DNA of 64,000 nt from Microglena sp. YARC (taxonomy: Eukaryota; Chlorophyta; Chlorophyceae; Chlamydomonadales; Chlamydomonadaceae), in NCBI GenBank assembly GCA_022414725.1, contig CM039466.1:38552175-38616174 (forward strand), read 5' to 3'. The position numbers and the translations under genes were made by a program. Every line of letters begins with the position of its first letter. Position 1 is the first letter of the stretch. Of this stretch, positions 55,101-63,439 are shown one piece after another. The notes below the pieces were generated by a model. That model saw nothing but the letters and a program-made list of their open reading frames with translations. It was not told the DNA's origin and searched no databases.

Positions 55101-58100
55101 TGTTTTAACCGGCAAATCATATGATGTTGACAAAATGTGGGTATGATATCATGCAAAGTGCATCATATGATATCATCATACGATACTGTATATAAATTCA
55201 TATGATATCCTAAAAATTGCATCATACGATGTTGTATATAAATTGTAACTTTAGCCTAGTCTGACTGCAGGCATCATGTGATATCATATGATGACATGAT
55301 ATCATATCGTATCATATTGCCATTCCCTATATACCGTTTGTGCCTCTCCATTTGGCCTGCACCACTGTCTGTATTCTACCATGTTTTTTGACTCCCATTT
55401 TTTGAACCCCATTTCTTTTGTTTTTTGACCCCCAAATTTGACCCCCATTTTCGACCCCCCAATTTGCAGTGCCACCATTCCTACCTTGAGCCCGCAGCAG
55501 CTGGTGATTGTATGTAGACTGTCTGTATTCTACCATGTCACCACAGTGTGCCTACTCTTTTGTAGGAGTGGAAACGTCGTTTGAACTGAATCCTCGGTGC
55601 CGCTGGTTTGTGTCGGGAACACATCACACATCCACACACCCACACACCCACACTCACCCCCCACACCCACACCCACACCCACACCCACACCCCCCCCCCC
55701 CCCCCCCCCACACACACATCCCCCCCCCCCCACACACACACACACACACACACACACATCCACACACACACTCACCCACACACCCACACACCCACACACC
55801 CACACACACACACGCACACCCACGCACACCCACACCCACACCTCTGTAGCGGATAGCTAGACAAATGGGCATCTGTATGTATGTTACCGTCCAGGGGCAG
55901 GCCACATAGGCCAAAGGGAGTTGCCAATCCGTTAGGAAGGGCTTAAAAAGAAAAAACACTGATGAACTGAACACCAAACAATTGTTTTACCGACGGGGGC
56001 CCTGAGTTCGTGCTGCAGTGATCATTTCATTCTACAATATATTCAAATCATCATCTCATCTGGGATGATAATTTAATTGTATTGCATTTTTTTGTACATC
56101 AAAAAGTCGACTCGAGATGTCAAGATACTTAATTTAAGGTACACATACCAGGTATATACACTAGGAGCAGGCTATCCTTCTACAGCAGCATTTGGAGCAG
56201 CCAAATTGCTGGCTGAAGCTATATAACCAAGTTCAATTTCTATCCTTGTACAACCCACACCGTGCTCATCCTCTGCGTCAGCCCGTTTCAGTGATACGAT
56301 TGGTCTAGTGGTACACTAAATTGCTGAAACGAAGCGGGTTTGGGGGTTCGATTCCCCCTACAGTCGCCCTTAGCAATGCAGGTCGTTGTCAACCGGGATG
56401 GTAGCTTGTCCAGTCAAGGTGGTAGACCGTTCTCTGCCCGTGTACGACGGGTTCCCTTAATACCACGCCCCACCAGGCGTTATCATTACACTGTGCTCAT
56501 CATCTGCGTCTACTGCAGGTATCCTCCTGCGCCACTTCCACTTTCTTCAGAGCCATGTCAAGGCTGTTTCCGAAGCGTTTTCCTATGGTGCACCTTGGAC
56601 ACCTCCATGCAGCCAGTCACAAGGCGGCTCACAGGACGGCATATCAAGCTTAGAAAGCCTGGAGGCTGTTGCTAGAGACCTGCCGCAAGAGGGAACTCCG
56701 GGAAAATCAGGTCCCAATGCTCTTCTCTCAGCTGCTGCAGGCTTGCAGGCAGACCACAACATCGCTTCATGCAGTCAAGGAGAGCCCAGTCAAGCTGCAC
56801 CGGTCAGCTCTATGTTCCACGGTGGGGGGGCAGCTAGCACCTCTACCCAGCTACCCTCGCCCAGCTCCCATGCTGCACATGGCCAAGAGACAGCTGGCGC
56901 CTCCATCCCAAAATCCTCGCAATCCTTGCAAAGCAGTCCCCAAGACGAAACGCCCGTGGTTGCTGGGGCAGCTGAAGGCCCTGACACTACCTCTGTCGTT
57001 CACACGCAACAAGCAGACAGTTCAGTGATGGAGATCTTTCAGCCCACGGTCCGCTTCCTCTCATCCAACCACCTCTTGAACTGCCTGACCATGTTATTGT
57101 CAGGTGAGAACTGGTCGACAGTGTTTTTTAAACTCTTGAACTGCCTGACCATGATATTGTCAGGTGAGAACTGGTCGACAGTGTTTTTTAAACTCTTGAA
57201 CTGCCTGACCTTGATATTGTCAGGTGAGAACTGGTCGACAGTGATTTTCAAGCTCTTGAACCGCCTGACCATGATATTGTCAGGTGAGAACTGGTCGACT
57301 GTGTTTTTTAAACTCTTGAACTGCCTGACCATGATATTTTCAGGTGAGAACTGGTCGACAGTGATTTTCAGCCTCTTGAACTGCCTGACCATGTTATTGT
57401 CAGGTGAGAACTGGTCGACAGTGATTTTCAGCCTCTTGAACTGGCTGACCATGTTATTGTCAGGTGAGAACTGGTCGACAGTGATTTTCAGCCTCTTGAA
57501 CTGGCTGACCATGTTATTGTCAGGTGATAACTGGTCGACAGTGATTTTCAGCCTCTTGAACTGGCTGACCATGTTATTGTCAGGTGATAACTGGTCGACA
57601 GTGACTTTCTTCCAGCTTTCTGTATGTCTAGTAGTGTAGTAAACGTTGCGACGCAAGCCTGATTTCGGGATTGTGGCGTAGCACAGTATAGGGCAGAGTG
57701 GAAGCGCGGAGCCCAGGGGGTTATAGATAGAGAGGGGTGAATGGTGTGTGTGTGTGTTGGGGGGGGGGGGGGGGGGGGGGGTCGCATATGCAGTAGGCAG
57801 AGCGCCTGACAGCCATAGGGGCCATATCCACCTGAGAGTGTGTGTGTTTGTGTGTGGGGGGGGTGGGGGGGTGGGGGGGGGATTATATACATAGAATATG
57901 GAATACACACATGGAAATATTTATATATATATATACACCAGTCACCCACCCACCTACCCGTTCACCTTAAATATGCGAAATACATATATGAAATAAAGAG
58001 TAGTTATAAATATGATGTGTGAGGTTGAGGGGGCCAGTTCATTTGCATGCGCTGGGGGCGACAAGTAAATCACACACCTCTCTCACCTCGTCCATGATGA

Positions 58101-58114
58101 TGCTCAGTCTTTGT

Positions 58115-58151
<37 letters not shown>

Positions 58152-58198
58152 TCGGGCTCCGGCTCCGGCTCCGGCTCGGGCTCGGGCTCGGGCTCAGG

Positions 58199-58242
<44 letters not shown>

Positions 58243-61200
58243 TAGGTCCAGGCTCAGGCTCAGGCCCAGGCTCAGGCTCAGGCTCAGGCTCAGGCCCAGG
58301 CTCAGGCTCAGGCTCAGGCTCAGGCTTATGATAACAAATAGATACAGCAGACCAAACTATTCCCAAATTAACTTGGCTATTCTCAATGATTAACTCATCC
58401 ACTACCCTACTTATCCCTCACTTATCACTTCCTAAATGATGCATCCACTACCCTACTCACCCCTCCACTACCTTTCTCATCCCTCCACTACCCTACCCTA
58501 CTCAACCATCTCGCAGAGTGCGCTAAGAGTGGAGCTGTTGGCATGCACCTAAAAGGATAACCCCTCCTGGGCAAGGATCCGACTCCTGACTTCTCAAACT
58601 AGTTTGGCTATCCTCAATGGCTAACTCATCCACTACCTTTTTCATCCCTCCACTACCCTACCCTACTCACCCATCTCGCAGAGTGCGCTAAGAGTGGAGC
58701 TGTTGGCATGCACCTAAAGGGATAACCCCTCCTGGGCAAGGATCCAACTCCTGACTTCTCAAACTAGTTTGGCTATCCTCAATGGCTAACTCATCCACTT
58801 AAGTACTCATCCCTCCACCACCCTACCCTACTCAACCATCTCGCAGAGTGCGCTAAGAGTGGAGCTGTTGGCATGCACTTAAAGGGATAACCCCTCCTGG
58901 GCAAGGATCCAACTCCTGACTTCTCAAACTAGTTTGGCTATTCTCAATGGCTAACTCATCCACTACCTTTCTCATCCCTCCACCACCCTACCCTACTCAT
59001 CCATCATGCAGAGTGCGCTCAGAGTGGAGCTGTTGGCATGCACCTACACGGGCAACGCATCTTGGGAAAGGAACCAACTCCTGAATTCGTTAAAAACTAG
59101 TCCCAAATTAGTTTGGCAATCTTCAATGACTAACTTATCCACTACCCTACTCATCCCTCCACCACCCTACTAATCCCTATACTACCTTACCCATCCCTCC
59201 ACTACCCTACTTACCCATCCGGCAGAGTGCGCTAAGAGTGGAGCTGTTGGCATGCACCTACATGGGCAACGCATCCTGGGAAACAACATAACTCCTAAAC
59301 TCGTCAGAAAGGTGTTTGATGGTTCTGTACCTCCTCTCGCCAAAAAAGACGGACGTACAGTTGCAACCAGCCAGAATCCTCTGCAGCGAGATGGGGCAAC
59401 AGGTAACTTTTTTATCTGTTCGAATTTGAACTAAAATGGCTTGGTGTTGGCTATATATATATGTAGGGACCGACATATCGTATAATGTTGACCAAAGGCG
59501 AGTATGATATCATACAAATTGCATCATATAATATCGTAAATAAATGGTAACTCTGGCCTAGTCAGACTGCCGGCATCATATGATATCATATTGCTGTTCC
59601 CTACATATATTTCGAGTTTCAAATTTCAAATTTCTGACAAGATGCAAATGTTTCAATTATTATTTACATGAAAGTTCCCCAATATGATAATTTGGGTCAC
59701 TTGGTGGAGCGTGATAGCTTGGGTGATCATCCCTATATATTCCCCGTAACTAGAACGGAGACTTATCGCACAATATATGACATGGTCCTTGGAAGAGGTA
59801 AAGAACTTTCCCTCCGTGATGTCGCGCCATTGTCCAAGCTCAGGCGCAGAGGGTCTGCAAAACCAAATGAACCCAACATGGTAGCCATTCTCCAGCATGA
59901 ACTCATGCATGCAACCGGGAGGGTTCCCTCAATCTCACGTCCTGTGGCAGCTCGTACTACTTTTTAAATATTATGGCATGGTGAAATTAAGGGCGTCTGG
60001 AGGCGCGTCCCGAATGAAATTAAATTAATTCTGATTTCAATTAATTTTAATTTGATTTCATATAATTTAATGTTGTGTTATTTAATTCGTTTTATTCCAT
60101 TCAATTAAAATAAATCAACGTGATTTGAATGCATTTAATTGCTTTAATGTTAATGAATTCGTATCGGATTTAATTTAATTTGTTGTATTTTTCAATTTTA
60201 TGGCATGGTGAAATACCCAGGCAATTAAATTATCATCCCAGGTGGGATGATGATTTAATTAGATTGTATAATTAAATGATCACTGCAGCACAAACTCAGG
60301 GCCCCCGTCGGTACAACGATTGTTTGGGGTTCAGTTCATCAGTGCTTTTTCTTTTCAAGCTCTTCCTATACGTCTGGGCAAGTCCCTTTAGCCTATTTGG
60401 CCTACCCCTGGACTGGAACATACATACATACAGGCAACATATGCTCTCACCGTACCTTGCGAAGTAAGCACTTACATAAGCTCCCTTCTCTTTTGTAGGA
60501 GTGGCAACGCCATTCAAACTGAATCTTCGGTGTCGCTGGTTTGTGTAGGGAGACCACCTTCAGGGTTAAAACTTCTTTTCACAACAACAAATACAACTGA
60601 CAGGTTCTGGGAACACCTTCTTAAACAGCATAAATTTCCATTGTTGTAGCTTTATCGGTTTTCCCAAAGCTGGCCTTATCCCCACCCCTACCTGTACCTG
60701 CCAGGTCGCTAAACAGGAGTTCAGGGTGCTAAACACATGTTAAACAATTGCATGCTTAACCAATGATGTACATTTACAGGTGTTGAACACCCTTAACACT
60801 TGTTCAACAACCTGACCAGGGTGCAGGCAGCCGTATCTTCAATGATCCTAACAGTAATATAACAGGAGCTGCATACAACCAGGGCTTAGTGCCTACATGT
60901 TGAAATTTACAGAATCATTTTTTAGGATTTTTCTCTTCTCCAATGATCCTCACCGCAATTTAAAAGGAGCTTCATACAAGCAGGGCTTAGTGCCTACATG
61001 TTGAAATTTGCGAAATCATTGTATAGGAGTTTTCTCTTCTCCAATGATCCTCACAGCATACAATAGAAGCTTCTTCCAACCAGAGCTTAGTGCCTATATG
61101 TTGAACTTGGCAAAATCATTATATAGAGTTTTTCTCTTCCCCAGAAAATATAAATTTGCACAACTACTCGAGCCAAAAATGTAAACTGTATCATTTATAA

Positions 61201-61498
61201 CACATACAACACATACAAACATATACATATATACATATAAACATATGCAAACATACACATACAACACATACAAACATATACATATAGACATATACATACA
61301 AACATATACAAACATACACATACAACACATACAGGTTCTCGGCCCTCCCAGCAATGGGCTGAGCATGCAACACACGAGCAGGTAGTGCTGCAGGTAGTGA
61401 GCAGTGATCAAGCCGACAGATCCGTTGATGCTACTTTAAAGCTGCTTGACCTTAACTTTGGTGCCACGTTCGGACACAGCCAGGGCTCTCCCGCGTAG
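51806..61498 (+). CDS. Unrecognised gene, four exons joined in phase 1 (Ser/Gln-rich protein)
   Basis: Exons 51806-52135, 56519-57103, 59226-59402 and 61335-61498 all enter in phase 1, leave in phase 1 (the last ends in TAG) and join without stops: 1256 nt, 417 residues. I do not recognise the family. Visible: a short helical start ([18 protein letters not shown]), a Gln/Ser/Glu-rich stretch, [18 protein letters not shown], a region with [20 protein letters not shown], a long Ser/Ala/Gln-rich low-complexity part, a mixed segment [20 protein letters not shown], and a C-terminal [20 protein letters not shown]. There is no signal peptide or membrane segment in the part seen; the start lies upstream. 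The model rests on phase agreement, splice sites and junction-copy arrays beside three of the four exons. An alternative end is the exon at 54908. Confidence 0.55.
52136..53040 (+). repeat. Eight exon-a tail copies and an S2 fragment
   Basis: Units of about 88-95 bp: CTTG.GATACCTTGGCCA.A, TACCTG.CAGAATCAAAA, GG.ACA.G(G/A)AACAG and the donor-like GTGAGATCCACCTTACTCCT. Donors or donor-like sites lie at 52232, 52320, 52402, about 52490, 52578, 52660 (mutated GCTGAG), 52751 and 52839. An S2-like fragment (52862-52945) splits the last unit; GTGAGATCCACC resumes at 53012. Confidence 0.85.
53041..53280. other. Plain intron
   Basis: No feature that I can support in these 240 bases. Confidence 0.3.
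53281..54560 (+). repeat. 23-bp tandem repeat, about 55 copies
   Basis: A unit of CATCACATCATTACATTACC plus ATT (variants AAT, ATA, CGC) runs with almost no length changes for 1.28 kb. 23 is not a multiple of 3 and the unit has no stop on the + strand, so His/Ile/Thr frames are artefacts. It ends at a short S2 fragment (54568-54597, GCCCCCGTC). Confidence 0.95.
54775..54907 (+). repeat. TTGAGTCACTTCTCATCA repeats before a possible exon
   Basis: Seven units of CATTGAGTC(A/C)(C/T)(T/C)TCTCAT or CATTGAGTC lead to CCCCGTGGCGATACAG, a possible acceptor at 54907. Confidence 0.6.
54908..55062 (+). CDS. Possible alternative terminal exon of the unknown gene
   Basis: After GGCGATACAG the only open phase is 1, which fits the donor at 52135. 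It encodes [40 protein letters not shown] and [10 protein letters not shown] then TAG at 55060-55062. GTACGC follows the stop directly, so the stop codon might instead be a disrupted exon end. It cannot join the exon at 56519 in frame, so it would be a mutually exclusive end of the protein, or a different gene's exon. Confidence 0.35.
55106..55328. mobile_element. A-family palindromic MITE
   Basis: ACCGGCAAATCATATGATGT at the left, GCCATTCCC then TA at the right. Its inner words match the family (GATACTGTATATAAATTCAT, GTAACTTTAGCCTAGTCTGA). Confidence 0.75.
55329..55560. repeat. Short repeats of TTTTTTGACCCCCA and TCTGTATTCTACCATG
   Basis: CTGTCTGTATTCTACCATGT occurs at 55366 and 55521 with (T)nGACCCCCAT words between them. 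No gene seen. Confidence 0.4.
55561..56030. mobile_element. SINE-like fragments around a (CA)n/(CCCACA)n tract
   Basis: 55553-55620 matches the 3' block of the element at 21150 (GGAGTGG.A..C..TT(C/T)GAACTG, GTGTCGGGA). 55621-55845 is CACACCCACACC with poly-C runs. 55875-56030 is a reverse-strand S2 copy (CCGACGGGGGCCCTGAGTTC, TGATGAACTGAACACCAAAC). Confidence 0.6.
56261..56510 (+). mobile_element. tRNA-derived SINE (S1 family) with 19-bp target duplication just before an acceptor
   Basis: Flanked by CGTGCTCATCCTCTGCGTC (56261-56279) and TGTGCTCATCATCTGCGTC (56492-56510), two differences. Head: TTGGTCTAGTGGTACAC (box A-like) and GGGGGTTCGATTCCCCC (box B-like); the body ends CCACCAGGCGTTATCATTA. 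The right-hand duplication lies 8 bp before the acceptor boundary at 56518, so the insertion hit the 3' end of the intron. Confidence 0.85.
56519..57103 (+). CDS. Unknown gene exon b (194 codons)
   Basis: Acceptor CTGCGTCTACTGCAG, donor GTGAGA at 57104, phase 1 to phase 1. It encodes [20 protein letters not shown], then Ser/Gly/Gln-rich sequence ([33 protein letters not shown]), and ends [18 protein letters not shown]. This is the largest non-repetitive open stretch in the right half of the window. The tail is copied eight times downstream. Confidence 0.6.
57071..57625 (+). repeat. 60-bp tandem repeat carrying nine donor sites, in frame with exon b
   Basis: Units of CTCTTGAACTGCCTGACCAT, TTATTGTCAG and GTGAGAACTGGTCGACAGTG step by exactly 60 bp. 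GTGAGAA or GTGATAA donors occur at 57104, 57164, 57224, 57284, 57344, 57404, 57464, 57524 and 57584. Because 60 is a multiple of 3 and no unit has a stop, the frame of exon b stays open to 57639, with [19 protein letters not shown] repeats. All donors are in phase 1. Confidence 0.9.
57640..58090 (+). repeat. Intron: G-runs, TGTGTG tract and the dispersed GAGGTTGAGGGGG core
   Basis: Poly-G at 57761-57781 and G-rich 57856-57882. 58018-58070 carries GAGGTTGAGGGGGCCAGTTC, the core also found at 14660-15190. Confidence 0.5.
58091..58330 (+). repeat. (GGCTCA)n hexanucleotide repeat
   Basis: GGCTCAGGCTCAGGCTCGGG for about 220 bp. Frames such as Pro-Glu repeats (minus strand) and Leu-Arg repeats (plus strand) are artefacts. 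Confidence 0.95.
58400..59225 (+). repeat. Four truncated exon-c head copies, 165-bp period
   Basis: After CATC(T/A)(C/T)GCAG the exon head AGTGCGCTAAGAGTGGAGCT then GTTGGCATGCACCTA starts at 58517, 58682, 58847 and 59012 (three exact 165-bp steps). The copies then go on through GGATAACCCCTCCTGGGCAA, GGATCC.ACTCCTGACTTCTC and AACTAGTTTGGCTATCCTCA. The intact exon starts at 59226 after CATCCGGCAG. Confidence 0.88.
59226..59402 (+). CDS. Unknown gene exon c (58 codons)
   Basis: Acceptor ACCCATCCGGCAG, donor GTAACT, phase 1 to phase 1. It encodes [40 protein letters not shown] and [18 protein letters not shown]. The other two phases have stops. No family recognised. Confidence 0.6.
59463..59608. 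mobile_element. A-family palindromic MITE, TA on both sides
   Basis: TA then GGGACCGACATATCG at the left and GCTGTTCCC then TA at the right. Inner words include GTATGATATCATACAAATTG and TCAGACTGCCGGCATCATAT. Confidence 0.8.
59668..59967 (+). CDS. Intronic 99-codon ORF with an HELMH (HExxH) motif, hypothetical
   Basis: ATG at 59668 to TAA at 59967, in unique sequence between a MITE and an A/T-rich stretch, inside the last intron of the unknown gene. It reads [60 protein letters not shown] and then [25 protein letters not shown] resembles the zinc-binding helix of zincin-like domains (ArdC-type HELxHATG), but the chain is far too short for a whole domain. It could be a fragment of a mobile element or a cryptic exon. 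The opposite strand is also open (85 codons). Confidence 0.3.
   Translation: MKVPQYDNLGHLVERDSLGDHPYIFPVTRTETYRTIYDMVLGRGKELSLRDVAPLSKLRRRGSAKPNEPNMVAILQHELMHATGRVPSISRPVAARTTF
59968..60275. other. A/T-rich intron
   Basis: AATTAAATT-rich sequence with words such as TTTAATTTGATTTCATATAA and a repeated TTATGGCATGGTGAAAT (59967 and 60198). No gene. Confidence 0.5.
60276..60600 (+). mobile_element. S2 SINE-like element and attached 3' block
   Basis: GATCACTGCAGCACAAACTC, GGGCCCCCGTCGGTACAACG, GGGGTTCAGTTCATCAGTGC and GGCAAGTCCCTTTAGCCTAT (60276-60440). Then, after about 55 bp, comes the block TTTTGTAGGAGTGGCAACGC...GGTGTCGCTGGTTTGTGTAG and TTTTCACAACAACAAATAC. The same pairing is seen near 20691-21290, so the two may be parts of one longer element. 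Confidence 0.6.
60601..61334 (+). repeat. Intron: fold-back fragment, three 90-bp units and CATACAACACATACAAACAT repeats
   Basis: 60690-60830 is a copy of the AACACCTGTT fold-back element. 60830-61140 has three units of AGGGCTTAGTGCCTACATGT, TTTTCTCTTCTCCAATGATC and CAGCAT or CAATTT. 61195-61334 is ACATACAACACATACAAACA, which leads directly into the acceptor CATACAG of the last exon. Confidence 0.65.
61335..61498 (+). CDS. Unknown gene terminal exon d
   Basis: Acceptor ACACATACAG; with the G of exon c it reads [40 protein letters not shown] and [14 protein letters not shown] then TAG at 61496-61498. The other phases close quickly. It is followed at once by the CTCACCAGACTGGGC array. Confidence 0.5.
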
Positions 61499-62012
61499 CC
61501 TCACCAGACTGGGCCTCACCAGACTGGGCCTCAACAGACTGGGCCTCACGCAAAGCCTCTGGGCCTCACCAGACTGGACCTCACGCGGAGCCTATGGGCC
61601 TCACCAGACTGGGCCTCACGCAAAGTGTCTGGGAGTCACCAGACTGGGCCTCACCAGACTGGGCCTCACCAGACTGAACCTCACACGAAGCCTCACCAGA
61701 CTGAACCTCGCCAGACTCGGCCTCACCAGACTGGGCCTCAGCAGACTGAACCCAACGCGAAGCCTCACCAGACTCTGGGCCTCACCAGTCTGGGCCTCAC
61801 CAGACTGGGCCTCACCAGACTGGGCCTCACCAAACTGAACGTCACGCGAAGCCTCACCAGACTGGGCCTCACCAGACTGGGCCTCACGCAGAGCGTCTGG
61901 GCCTCACCAGACTGGGCCTCACGCAAAGCCTCTGGGCCTCACCAAACTGAACCTCACGCAAAGCCTCACCAGACTGAGCCTCACGCGGAGCCTCACCAGA
62001 CTGGGCCTGGAG
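61495..62012 (+). repeat. CCTCACCAGACTGGG tandem array
   Basis: About 30 units of CCTCACCAGACTGGG or CCTCACGC(A/G)(A/G)AGCCTCTGGG. Frames of 130-173 codons are artefacts. A non-repetitive stretch follows to 62146 (GACCCTACTTCAGAGCTTCA...ATGAGTGAGTGA) that could be an exon end (GELSSGSQGELQHGLFGGLG), but no supported acceptor phase ties it to the gene. Confidence 0.85.
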
Positions 62013-62403
62013 ACCCTACTTCAGAGCTTCATGGTGAGCTTTCAAGTGGATCCCAGGGGGAGCTGCAGCACGGATTGTTCGGAGGCTTGGGCTGGGGAGA
62101 GCATCAGGAGGTGGTTGGAGGCTCTAGTTCTGAGATGAGTGAGTGAGGAGGGGTAGGTCAGCAAAAGTGGGCTTTCAAAAAGTGTGAAAAGGATATTCGA
62201 TAGTGTTTACACGGTGCGCCATACTATATGTATGGCGATATACCTAGGTCAGGTTGTAGTGGGCCTGACGGGTTAAGCCGATAGGTGGCATTAGCTGGCA
62301 TCCGCCTTGTGGCTTGGCATGGGTAGGCCAGCAGGAGGGGTAGGCCAGCAGCCTCAAAATGTTTCTTTCGAAACAAGCCGTCAATAGGCTTGTTCTAGAA
62401 TTA
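62013..62403. other. Unassigned sequence
   Basis: Apart from the open stretch to 62146 noted with the array, no feature is visible; AGGCCAGCAGGAGGGGTAGG near 62320 is a short local repeat. Confidence 0.3.
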
Positions 62404-62470
62404 GTAGGGACCGGCATTTCATATGATGTTGATCAAAGGCAAGTATGATGTCATATGCCGCTCCCTACTC
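62404..62470. mobile_element. Short internal-deletion copy of the A-family MITE
   Basis: TA then GGGACCGGCATTTCATATGA at the left and ATGCCGCTCCC then TA at the right, only about 65 bp long, so both ends are kept and the centre is lost. Confidence 0.75.
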
Positions 62471-62563
62471 CTGACACATCCTCTAACTAATCCTCAATAT
62501 TAGAAAGGCAGTATAGCAGCCAGCAAGCATTTTTGTCAGCACAAATTCCATTTATCCATGTAC

Positions 62564-62789
62564 ATTAACCTAGCCCCTTTCAGTGATATACGATGGTCTA
62601 GTGGTAGACCAGATCGCTTGAGGAAGAAGAGTCGGGGGTTCGACTCCCCCATCGGTCGCTCTTGGCGTTGCAGGTCGTCATCAACCGCGATGGTAGCTTG
62701 TCCAGTTGAGTTATGAGACCGCTCCCCACCCGGGTACAACGGGCTCCCTTAACACCACGCCCCACCAGGCGTTATCATTATATTAACCT
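62564..62789 (+). mobile_element. tRNA-derived SINE (S1 family)
   Basis: ACGATGGTCTAGTGGTAGAC (box A-like), GGGGGTTCGACTCCCCC (box B-like), GTCATCAACCGCGATGGTAG, and the end CACCAGGCGTTATCATTA. Flanked by ATTAACCT (62564-62571 and 62782-62789). Confidence 0.8.
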
Positions 62790-62901
62790 GCAAACAGCTG
62801 CAAATGTCAAAAAGGAGCGAGCGGGCGAAAATTGCTCTCACCACACTTGCATCAATGTTTGTTTGCAGTTTGCCACCGGTTCAATCCTCCGGGGAGTACA
62901 A

Positions 62902-63080
62902 CAGGGTACTTCCATTGACCAAATTGGCCAGCGCTTTAGCGCACTTGAAAAGAACAAAACTGCGCTTTGTAGTGCAAAAAGCACAGAAAATGCTTACTGC
63001 GCCCACAGAGGGGTGCAAAAACCTGTGCAAAACGCCCAGTGGGGCTCAAAAAGGCAGCGCACCAGCGCGCAATAGCGCTC
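62902..63080. mobile_element. hAT-type MITE, right end missing
   Basis: CAGGGTACTTCCATTGACCA at the left and the same GCGCTTTAGCGCA interior as 36285-36486; no matching GTACCCTG end was found, so it is truncated or recombined. Confidence 0.65.
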
Positions 63081-63237
63081 TCGTATCACACATGAACCAT
63101 CAAATCCTATTCGTAAACCTTATATCAAGGATGGGTGTCACAAAAAGACGAACCAGCGCCCCAAATTTAACGAGGGGGTTTGTTGAATTTTCCAAGCCAA
63201 ATTCCAGTTCGTAAAAGGCTGTTTTATTCATAGTGAC

Positions 63238-63431
63238 CAGGGTACTACTTCTTGCCAAATTGGTCAGCGCTTAAAGCGCACAAACGTCATATTGATTAGC
63301 ACTTATTAGTGCAAAAAGCGCAAAAACTGTGCGCTGTGCCCACAGGGGTAGAACAAACTGCGCGAAACGCGCAGAGGGGCTCAAAAAGGCAGCGTGGCAC
63401 CGCGCTGCCGCGCGCGCTTAGTAGTACCCTG
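63238..63431. mobile_element. hAT-type MITE, 194 bp, perfect 8-bp target duplication
   Basis: CAGGGTACTAC and GTAGTACCCTG ends; ATAGTGAC on both sides (63230-63237 and 63432-63439). The interior is rich in AGCGC and GCGCGC. Confidence 0.88.
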
Positions 63432-63439
63432 ATAGTGAC

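Noticed and set aside
56291..56360. Genuine tRNA gene
   Set aside because: It has box A-like and box B-like motifs but is the head of a dispersed element with the same body at four loci and target duplications.
58070..58402. Pro-Glu repeat protein on the minus strand
   Set aside because: Reading of a (GGCTCA)n hexanucleotide repeat.
61625..62146. 173-residue His/Pro/Thr protein
   Set aside because: Mostly the CCTCACCAGACTGGG array; its last 45 residues are non-repetitive but lack a supported splice link.
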